Shown here: in pieces, positions 56,274-64,000 of the stretch
Layout of the letters: every line of letters begins with the position of its first letter
How positions within the stretch are numbered: position 1 is the stretch's first letter
Origin: Xenopus tropicalis
Lineage: Eukaryota > Chordata > Amphibia > Anura > Pipidae
Direction of reading: 5' to 3'
DNA: 64,000 nucleotides
Assembly (NCBI RefSeq): GCF_000004195.4
Contig: NC_030681.2
Coordinates: 21,530,482-21,594,481, forward strand
Notes under the pieces: generated by a model
Seen by the model: the letters and a program-made list of their open reading frames with translations, nothing else
Database searches by the model: none
What the model was told of the DNA's origin: nothing
Position numbers and translations under genes: made by a program

Positions 56274-57198
56274 TAGTGATGGGCGAAATGTTTCGCCAGG
56301 CATGGTTTCGCCATTGGCGGATTGTTTCGCGAAACGGATGAAAAAATTTGCCGCAGGAAAATTTCGCCGCACATACAAAAATTTGTAGCCATGGGCGACA
56401 AAATAATAGCCGTGCGACGAAATAATAGCCGCGGGCGACAGAATAATAGCCGTGACACGAAATAATAGCCGCAGGCCACAAAAGAATAGCCGTGCGACTA
56501 AATAATAGCCACGGGCGACAAAATAATAGCCGTGCAACAAAATAATAGCCGCGGGCGACAAAATAATAGCCGTGAGATGAAATAATAGCCGCGGGCGACA
56601 AAAGAATAGCCGTGCGACTAAATAATAGCCGCGGGCAACAAAAGAATAGCCGTGCGACTAAATAATAGCCGCGGGCGACAAAATAATAGCTGTGAGACTA
56701 AATAATAGCCGCGGGCGACAAAAGAATAGCCGTGCGACTAAATAATAGCCGCGGGCAACAAAAGAATAGCCGTGCGACGAAATAATAGCCGCGGGCGACA
56801 AAAGAATAGCCGTGCGACTAAATAATAGCCGCGGGCGACAAAAGAATAGCCGTGCGACTAAATAATAGCTACGGGCGACAAAATAATAGCCGTGCAACAA
56901 AATAATAGCCGCGGGCGACAAAATAATAGCTGTGAGACGAAATAATAGCCGCGGGCGACAAAAGAATAGCAGTGCGACGAAATAATAGCCGCAGGCAACA
57001 AAATAATAGCCTTGCAGCGAAATAATAGCCGCGGGCGACAAAATAATAGCCGTGCGAAAAAATAATAGCCGCGGGCTACAATTTTTTTTGTCGCACGACA
57101 TTTTCTCCATTTCGTGAATTTTTCGCCGTTTTGCGGATCTTTTGAAAGATTTGCGCATTTTTCGGCGAAGCGAAATGGAACAGATTCGCTCATCACTA
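56274..57198. mobile_element. hAT MITE, tagtgatg family, third level of nest
   Basis: Tagtgatgggcgaa (56274) to ttcgctcatcacta (57198), inserted ten bases into the second-level copy. The duplication is gtgatgag (56266-56273) and ttgatgag (57199-57206), one change. A large internal tandem array makes it 925 bp. Confidence 0.9.
56385..57075. repeat. 20/40-bp tandem array inside hAT
   Basis: Units such as aaataatagccgcgggcgac alternate with aaagaatagccgtgcgacta, giving a 40-bp higher-order period and about 17 dimers. The related arrays at 13860-14040 and 43310-43540 are shorter. Minus-strand frames of up to 256 residues across it are artefacts. Confidence 0.95.
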
Positions 57199-57713
57199 TT
57201 GATGAGTGAATCTGTCCCGCTTCGCCATAAAATTCCCGAAACGGCAAGATAAATTTGTGAAAAATGTGCAAAATTTGACGCGCAGCGAATTTTCACTGAA
57301 GTTTTGCGAAACAATTTGCCAATGACGAAATGCAGAAATTTGCGGCGAATCCATGCCTGCTGAAAAAATTCGCTCATCACTACTTGTGAGCCACAGTCAA
57401 ATGTAAAAAGACTTGGGGAGCAACACAAGCACCATAAAAGTTCATGGAGGAGCCAAATAAGGGCTGTGATTGGCTATTAGGCAGCCTCTATGCACCCTAT
57501 CAGCTTACAGGGGCTTTATTTGGTAGGAAATCTTGTTTTTATTCAACCAAAACTTGCCCCCAAGTCAGGAATTCAAAAATAACTCCCTGGTTTGGGGGCA
57601 CAGAGAGCAACATTGAAGGGGTTGGGGAGCAACATGTTGCCCCTGAGCCACTGGTTGGGGATCACTGATTTATACAGTGCTTTTGTCTCGTGGGACTCAA
57701 AGTGCTTTACACC

Positions 57714-57881
57714 AGGGGCATATTTATTATGCTGTGTAAAACGAATTCGCCGAAAAAACGGAGTAAAAAGCTGTGTAAAATAAATGGAAAAGATCGCCGT
57801 CTGAACGCCGGATATTACGCTGTTATTTTCCATAAGTTCCGGTGGAAGAAAAAACGTGTAATAAATAATAAATATGCCCCT
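57714..57881. mobile_element. Small MITE, aggggcatatttatta ends
   Basis: Aggggcatatttattatg and ataataaatatgcccct are inverted repeats. The middle holds cgccg-type words. It lies directly after the triple nest. Confidence 0.75.
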
Positions 57882-57904
57882 AAGCACGGCAGCCATTATA
57901 GGCA

Positions 57905-58345
57905 CACTTAGGGGGCCAATTACTAACATTCATATTTTTTTCGGTGATTCAAGTATTTTGTGCAAAAAATGTGCATTTACAAAATGTAAATGTAAAACTA
58001 CGCCATATAAAAGCTGTTGAGGACATGTAGAAGTCAATGGGAGCTGTCCTAGGCACATTGTAACATACTCCATTTAATTGGTGGGGGTTCTTTTTTCGTT
58101 TGTAAGTCCACGAAAATTCATATGAAGATGTACAAACCACAAGAAAAGGTGCTTTTTGTATCCTTTTTGTTTTCGCTCCACATTTAAATTTGTTTGTGCT
58201 TTTTGTATTCTTTTTGTTTTCGGTCCACATTTTAACTTGTTTGTGCTTTTTTCGAATTGGATCTTTTAATCTTTTTCTTGGTTTTAGTGGAAATGAGTTT
58301 ATTCATGGTTTTAAAAAACACTAAAATCCGAATATTGATATATCT
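57905..58345. mobile_element. MITE related to 11612-11991
   Basis: Agggggccaattactaacat at the left, aaaatccgaatattg at the right; aagtcaatgggagctgt and gaaatgagttta are shared with the other copies. It contains a local duplication at 58150-58246. Confidence 0.6.
58150..58246. repeat. Tandem duplication of about 46 bp
   Basis: Gtgctttttgtat..ctttttgttttcg and ccacatttaaa/cttgtttgtg occur twice in succession with few changes. Confidence 0.85.
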
Positions 58346-58654
58346 GTCTATATATCTGCCATTTATCAACACTCTAAATTGAGTGGGTTTTGAAACCAAG
58401 AAAAAACTCATCTTTGCTAAAACCACAAATACAAAGAAATTTATTAAAACAGCCAAATATAAAAAGTGCTTCTTCTTCTTCTTCTTAGCGCCCCCCATTT
58501 TCTAAACGCTACTCCTCCTACAGTTTTAGGGGTACAACACCCAAACTCCCCACATTTCTTCGCCCTATAGCAGAGCAGGTTGCTTGTGCTTTTCTAAGCG
58601 ATCCCGCCCCCGTCTTTTTGTGGCGCCGCTCCGAACACCCGAATTTTCCCAATG
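58346..58654. other. Repeat-like, (CTT) run
   Basis: A (ctt) run lies at 58470-58487. The agcgccccccatttt and cgatcccgcccccg words look like the leader of the satellite that follows. No gene. Confidence 0.4.
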
Positions 58655-60125
58655 ACATTAGAAAAAGTGGGCAGAGCCACCAACAGCCAATCTGATTTTA
58701 CCTATTGACTTTCAATGGGGAAATCCAACCTGCTGCCACTCTCACAGTATTAACCCCAGGGTCCCCAAACTTTTCACAGTTGGTCACTAGGGGACTGCAG
58801 TTTTAGTTTTGAAAAGTGGGTGGGGCCACCAACAGCCAATCAGATTTCACCTATTGAATTTTATTGGTTTGATGCCAGTCACTGGGTGGCTTTGTACTCA
58901 AGGTTAGAAAAAGTGGGCGGGGCCACAAAAAGCCAATCACATTTCTTTCATTGTTTTCAGGGGGGAAATTTTAACTGCTGCCATTCTCACATGTTTAATG
59001 TCAGGGTCACCACACGTTGCACAGTTTGTCACTGGGTGACTACGTTCCAAGCATAGAAAAGTGGGCGGGGCGAACAGCCAATCAGATTTCACCTATAGAC
59101 TGAGGCGGCTCCTGGATGCCGCCCCCCCCCGCTCCCCAGCGCTTACCTCTCCAGCGCAGGAGCGGGTCCGGGGGCGGTCTGATCGCTAGTGCAGAGAGCG
59201 CAATTGCGCTCTCTGCACTAGAAGAGCCGAATTTCCGGTTTAAAAACTGGAAATTCGGCTCTTAAAGTTACCAGGAGCGGCTTTTTGCCGCCCCTTGTAA
59301 CTGGGGCGCTTCTGCCGCCTGAGGCGAGTTTCTCAACTCGCCTCATGGCAGAAGCGCCCCTGTATAGACTTCATATGTTTAAATTTAAACTGCTGCCATT
59401 CTGTAAATATTAATACTAAGGTCCCCAAACTTTGCAGAGCTAGTCACCTGGTAACTGCGGTTCAGAGTTAGAAAAAGTGGGTGGAGCCACCAACAGCCAA
59501 TCAGATTTTAACTATTGATTTTAAATGGGGAAATTCAACCTGCTGCCATTCTCACAGTATTAACACCAGGGCCACTAGGGGACTGCATTTTTGGTCAAAG
59601 TTGGTCACTGGGGGACTGCAGTTCAAAAATAGGAAGTGGGTTGGGCCACTAACAGCCAATCAAATATTATCCATTGAATTTTATTGGTTTAAATTTAAAA
59701 TGCTGCCATTCTTTAACTATTAATCCTAGGGTCCCTAAACTTTGCAGAGTTAGTCACTGGGTAACCGCAGTTCCAGATTAGAAAAAGGGGGTGGAGCCAC
59801 CAACCGCCAATCAAATGTCACTTTCATTGACTTTCAGTGGGGAAATTTAAATTTCTGCCATTCAGACACTATTAAAACCAGGGTCCCCAAATTTTGCACA
59901 GTGGTTTTTACTGTATAACTGTGGGTCCAAGGTTAGAAAAAGTGGGCGGAGCCACCAACCACCAATCAGATGTCACTCATTGAATTTCAGTGGGGAAATT
60001 TAAATTGCTGCCATTCAGACACTATTAAAACCAGGGTCCCCAAATTTTGGACAGTGGTTTTTACTGTATAACTGTGGGTCCAAGGTTAGAAAACGTGGGC
60101 GGAGCCAACAACAGATCAGATTTTA
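58655..60125. repeat. 152-bp satellite-like array with GC-box and CCAAT words
   Basis: The phrase gaaaaagtgggcggagccac, then aacagccaatcagattt, recurs at 58668, 58817, 58912, 59059, 59480, 59636, 59788, 59940 and 60097 (positions of gtggg). Spacing is 147-157 bp, except one 95-bp unit and one interval enlarged by an insertion. Each unit has gtgggcgg(gg), ccaatca and ctgccattct words. The units are diverged, so the array is old. Confidence 0.9.
59102..59362. mobile_element. hAT MITE inserted in the satellite
   Basis: Gaggcggctcctgga to cagaagcgcccctg; perfect duplication tatagact (59094-59101 and 59363-59370). Inner hairpins: agtgcagagagcgc with gcgctctctgcact, and gccgaatttccggttt with aaactggaaattcggc. 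Removing it restores the satellite period. Confidence 0.93.
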
Positions 60126-61602
60126 TTCAGTGACTTGACAGTTTTTCAACCCAAACTAGTTGTTTCTGCAAACTGTTTGTGATTTATTTTCCTGGTGCAC
60201 CCTAGCAAAGAGGGGTCAGGTCTACTGGATTGCAAATAAGTAATAGAAAGAAAAGAGAGTGTGATACAATTCTACAGGAGCACATTAAAGAAAGGGTTAA
60301 TTAAGTATAAAGTACAAGGGGGTTTTTACTCTTTGCAGCCTGCCTTATACTTTGTAAATGAGGCTCTAGATATTTACAGGGTCAAGCCTGTTTATTATTG
60401 AGGGCTAGCCAATAGCATCACAGGCTGCAAGCAAACTACTACTACTATACTATATCTAATTCAGCTTTATAATAATACAATTTTAATAATAAAATATTCT
60501 GCTCACTCTAATGACTCATATTTTATATCCCTCTAAAATGAAGTTTTCCCAATGTTTGCTGTTGATATTACATTTTTCCACGTATCTAGCAAATGATTCA
60601 AGTGAGCTTCTCATATAAACCCGGCATTATTTAAAGCTGGATCACCTTATCTAGACAGACGTTATATTCTGCTTAAATACAGGTTGCAAAACATGAACTA
60701 ATTCCCTCGTGGTCATATAGGGAAATTCTGCATAAAGTGTAGTTTATTGATCTGTTGATTTCTCCAAGGAGCAGTTTTTTGAATGGATGGTCATTGTTTT
60801 GATGCAGGGACAAAGGTTGGACCACGACCCCAAGCTTGACTGCACTATAAGCTAAACCTCTATAGATGAAAATACAATATTATACAATATAAAATACAAA
60901 GATTTAATTAACTTTGACTTTTTGAAAATGAAAAACAGATGATAATTTTCCCTGCAATATTGAGAAAATAGGGAGCATCTACCATTGACCAAAGTGAAAC
61001 TCAAAGAGGGTGGGCAAGATATTGCCTTTGCCAAAGCTAGTTTTGGCTAGGCAGGGCCTCATAGTCGGAGGGAGGGCTGAATGGATGGGTGAATGTCACT
61101 AAGTGACTTTAGGCCAAATCGGTCTGGCATACAGACCAGATAACACAGGATTGTGTTGATGGTATTATATGGCCACGGCTGGGCCCATTTACGGTTTATG
61201 TTTGGCCACAATTCTAGATGCTCAATCATACCCTGTGTTAACCACCCATAGCCCATACCTTATATGTATTATAGGCAACTCTCTGGCTTACAACACTCTA
61301 ACCATGTGGTAATGTAGATATTTTGTGGCAGCCAAACAGAGTTGTGGCACTAACAATATATTTAATGGTTGGTAAAAGCTGATTTTCTAGTAGGACGGCT
61401 AGATAGTCCAGTAAACCACTGATAGCCACCCCAGCTTGGATGAGGGGCAGCATGACCCAGGCTCAACCCATGCTGGAGCCCAATAGGTGGATTTAAGTGA
61501 ATGAGAGGGGTAGATACTGGGTGGAGGAGTATGTGGCCATCTTCAGAGTGAGGCAAGGAGAACTTGAAACCATTTTCAATATTATATATATTTATATGAC
61601 AC
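60126..61602. other. AT-rich, no gene seen
   Basis: No recognised transposon or coding exon. Short open frames on the minus strand have no domain. Confidence 0.35.
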
Positions 61603-61807
61603 TAGTGGACAAATCTGTCCCGTTTCGCCGAAAAATTTGCGACTCTTTCAAAAGATTCATGAAACGCCACAAAATTCTTTTGACGCAGGTGACAATTTTT
61701 GGACGCGCGGCAAATTTTTTCATTTGTTTTGCGAAATAATCCGCCAATGGCGAAATGTCGAAATTTGGCGCAAATCCATGTCTGGCGAAACATTTCGCCC
61801 ATCACTA
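61603..61807. mobile_element. hAT MITE, tagtgatg family, short form
   Basis: Tagtggacaaatctgtcccg to ttcgcccatcacta; flanks tatgacac (61595-61602) and tatgacaa (61808-61815). It lacks the internal 20-bp array, so it shows the unexpanded 205-bp form. Confidence 0.9.
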
Positions 61808-61885
61808 TATGACAAAATAGAGAGGGAGATGCTAATGTATAGGTCTTACTTTTCTCTCTTTTTTTCTTTTCTAATTTTCCCGGCA

Positions 61886-62412
61886 ATGGCTAATTTGTTA
61901 GCACACAAACTCGATTCAAGGGATGAAAACATAGTTTTGCCCCTTTATAGGTCCCTGGTAAGGCCTCACCTTGAGTATGCGGTGCAGTTTTGGGCTCCAG
62001 TCCTTAAGAAGGATATTAATGAGCTGGAGAAAGTGCAGAGACGTGCAACTAAACTGGTTAAGGGGATGGAAGGGTTAAACTATGAGGTTAGACTGTCGAG
62101 GTTGGGGTTGTTTTCTCTGGAAAAGAGGCGCTTGCGAGGGGACATGATTACTCTGTACAAGTACATTAGAGGGGATTATAGGCAGATGGGGGATGTTCTT
62201 TTTTCCCATAAAAACAATGAACGCACCAGAGGCCCCCCTTTAGATTGGAGGAACGGAGCTTCCATTTGAAGCAGCGTAGGGGGTTTTCATGGTGAGGGCA
62301 GTGAGGTTGTGGAATGCCCTTCCTAGAGATGTTGTAATGGCAAATTCTGTTAATACTTATAAGAGGGGCCTGGATGAGTTCTTGAACAAGCATAGTATCC
62401 AACTGGGATACT
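61886..62412 (+). mobile_element. LINE 3' end (CR1/L2-like), reverse transcriptase C-terminus
   Basis: Translation from 61892 gives [27 protein letters not shown] and [16 protein letters not shown], motifs of the region after the reverse transcriptase domain in CR1/L2-type LINEs. The frame stays open to 62266. In the nucleotide sequence the tail gatgagttcttgaacaagca follows, with gatactaa words. It is 5'-truncated, as is usual for LINE copies; better kept than the copy at 6128-6755. No endonuclease or polymerase core is present. Confidence 0.85.
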
Positions 62413-62462
62413 AATTAGATACTAATATCTACCTATGCTGCCTGTGTATGCTATACTCTGCC

Positions 62463-63245
62463 TTCCCTACCCTGCCTGTGTATGGCACACACAGGCAGCA
62501 CAGGGCAGGCAAAGTATGGCACACACAGGCAGCATAGGGCAGGCAGAGTATGGCACACACAGGCAGCATAGGGCAGGCAGAGTATGGCACACACAGGCAG
62601 CATAGGGCAGGCAGAGTGTGGCACACACAGGCAGCATAGGGCAGGCAGAGTATGGCACACACAGGCAGCATAGGGAAGGCAGAGTATGGCACACACAGAC
62701 AGCACAGGGCAGGCAGAGTATGGCACACACAGGCAGCATAGGGCAGGCAGAGTATGGCACACACAGGCAGCATAGGGCAGGCAGAGTATGGCACACACAG
62801 GCAGCATAGGGCAGGCAGAGTATGGCACACACAGGCAGCATAGGGCAGGCAAAGTATGGCACACACAGGCAGCACAGGGCAGGAAGAGTATGGCACACAC
62901 AGGCAGCATAGGGCAGGCAGAGTATGGCATACACAGGCAGCATAGGGCAGGCAAAGTATGTCACACACAGGCAGCATAGGACAGGCAGAGTATGGCACAC
63001 ACAGGCAGCATAGGGCAGGCAGAGTATGGCACACACAGGCAGCATAGGGCAGGCAGAGTATGGCACACACAGGCAGCATAGGGCAGGCAGAGCGAGGCAC
63101 ACACAGGCAGCATAGGGCAGGCAGAGTGTGGCACACACAGACAGCATAGGGCAGGCAGAGTATGGCACACACAGGCAGCATTGGGAAGACAGAGTATGGC
63201 ACACACAGACAGCACAGGGCAGGTAGAGTATGGCACACAGGCAAC
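62463..63245. repeat. 34-bp minisatellite, about 23 units
   Basis: Units read ggcacacacaggcagcatag-ggcaggcagagtat with few changes. Both strands are open through the array, giving cysteine-rich spurious products. It starts about 50 bp after the LINE tail and passes into a hAT-like end at 63246-63481. Confidence 0.97.
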
Positions 63246-63481
63246 ATAGGGCAGGGGGTGAACAATACAGAGGATTAAAACATGTGAACAACACAGGGAA
63301 TTACATTTTTAAACAATACAGGGGGTTTACAGCCTGAATCTGATGTGTGAGCAATGCAGGTTTCCAGATAATCACAGTACTAATACCATTTAAAGCTTAC
63401 ACAAAGGTAAGCCATCAAAGTAGCCAGGTGGTGGGGGGGCCACACAGAGGGGGGTCACGGGCCACCAGTTGGACAGCCCTG
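63246..63481 (-). mobile_element. hAT-like terminus after minisatellite
   Basis: The end ggccaccagttggacagccc-tg reads in reverse as CAGGGCTGTCCAACTGG, a familiar hAT terminus. Weak repeats of gaacaatacaggg lie at 63260-63320. The other end would be near 62410, which would place the minisatellite inside the element, but I could not see it. Confidence 0.5.
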
Positions 63482-64000
63482 CTATATTATATACCTAAAA
63501 CACTGGGTCAACACTCCTTGCTTACCAGCAAAAATGCCAGACTCCTGGATGCTTCTTTTTAAGGTGATGTTACAGATATGCCCTAAAACTCAATCATTTT
63601 GAATATCTGGACATTAATCTCATTCTCTGGGGTCCTAATGTTCTTGGTGGATATTGCAGTAATATACTTCAGCATCTGACAGCTTATCCTTACAAAGTAT
63701 GTTTACAGAAGAATCAATAGTTTAATTACAATGTAAAATGGTGAAATTGTAAAATCCCGTATAATCATTACTTTATTTAAAGAAATATTTTACCCATATC
63801 TGATGTATATCTAGTATATAGACGTGCCAAGTATACCCACACAGAAAGGGGCACACACACTAACCCTACACATGTACGATATATAGAGTATATATATTTA
63901 AACGCCTGTTTTATTTGAACACAGGGACTCCTCGTTATTTATTATTACTATACCACATGTTTTATTTCATTGATTGATTCAGTTTACCTTGAATTGGCAG
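63482..64000. other. AT-rich, no gene seen
   Basis: No recognisable feature up to the window edge. Confidence 0.35.

Larger units (their letters stand above)
56264..57382. mobile_element. hAT MITE, tagtgatg family, second level of nest
   Basis: Ends tagtgatgag.. and ..cgctcatcacta; perfect target duplication cttgtgag (56256-56263 and 57383-57390). Its own sequence is only about 186 bp (56264-56273 plus 57207-57382), close in size to the copy at 61603-61807; the rest is the third-level insertion. Confidence 0.93.
56234..57667 (+). mobile_element. hAT MITE (CAGGGGTCCCCAACC family), outermost host of a triple nest
   Basis: The element starts CAGGGGTCCCCAACC (56234), is interrupted after cttgtgag at 56263, resumes at 57383 and ends ggttggggatcactg at 57667. 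The target duplication is atttatat (56226-56233) and atttatac (57668-57675). Without the insert it is about 307 bp and nearly identical to 24560-24866. Confidence 0.95.

Noticed and set aside
56658..57428. 256-residue minus-strand open frame (and frames at 13646-14179 and 43199-43730)
   Set aside because: They fall inside tagtgatg-family hAT elements and their 20-bp arrays. No domain is present and the same peptide appears at three loci because the repeat does.
61637..62269. 210-residue open frame as one protein
   Set aside because: It is chimeric: the first 50-60 residues read through a hAT MITE and only residues from about 86 on are LINE-derived.
62429..63294. Cysteine-rich open frames of up to 278 residues on the minus strand
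   Set aside because: All three frames are open because the 34-bp unit has no stops; this is a tandem repeat and not a secreted protein.

Overview
The window looks like non-coding DNA from the genome of a clawed frog (Xenopus). I found no protein-coding gene, tRNA or rRNA that I can support. The assignment rests on repeat families I recognise from Xenopus: TTAA-flanked inverted-repeat elements starting TTAAAGG (T2 type), a MITE carrying 113-bp tandem repeats, the tagtgatg...catcacta hAT elements, and CR1/L2-like LINE 3' ends. I cannot tell X. laevis from X. tropicalis. Most open frames are translations of tandem repeats or short MITEs.

Layout. 1-9 kb: a hairpin, an acgca-rich element, TTAA-type MITEs, a LINE remnant and stretches of unrepeated sequence that could be conserved non-coding DNA. 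9-16 kb: a SPIN-like hAT copy (10168-10335), a tandem-repeat MITE (12150-13154), three hAT insertions in a row (13729-14709) and a solo LTR (15597-15996). 16-30 kb: palindromic TTAA elements, RFX-type X-boxes, a tRNA-headed SINE, and two minisatellites that both have a 38-bp period (21350-21835 and 25606-26230). 30-47 kb: solo LTRs on the minus strand, six of the seven copies or remnants of the 113-bp-repeat MITE outside 12-13 kb except the one at 54.9 kb, and several hAT insertions with exact 8-bp target duplications. 47-51 kb: mostly unrecognised AT-rich sequence. 51-55 kb: a large foldback element that splits a TTAA MITE and is itself interrupted by an LTR and a hAT fragment. 56-58 kb: three hAT elements nested like dolls. 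58.6-60.1 kb: a 152-bp satellite with GC-box-like and CCAAT motifs in each unit, interrupted by a hAT element. 61.6-63.5 kb: a hAT copy, a LINE reverse-transcriptase C-terminus, and a 34-bp minisatellite.

How the parts fit together. Insertions within insertions, read through target-site duplications, give a relative history: TTAA MITEs and one hAT family tend to be the hosts, while tagtgatg-type hAT copies and LTRs are the later arrivals. I count 17 hAT-like insertions with readable 8-bp duplications. Tandem arrays repeatedly sit inside mobile elements, so short-period expansion on MITEs is the main theme. Family names are from memory and pattern recognition; no database search was possible.
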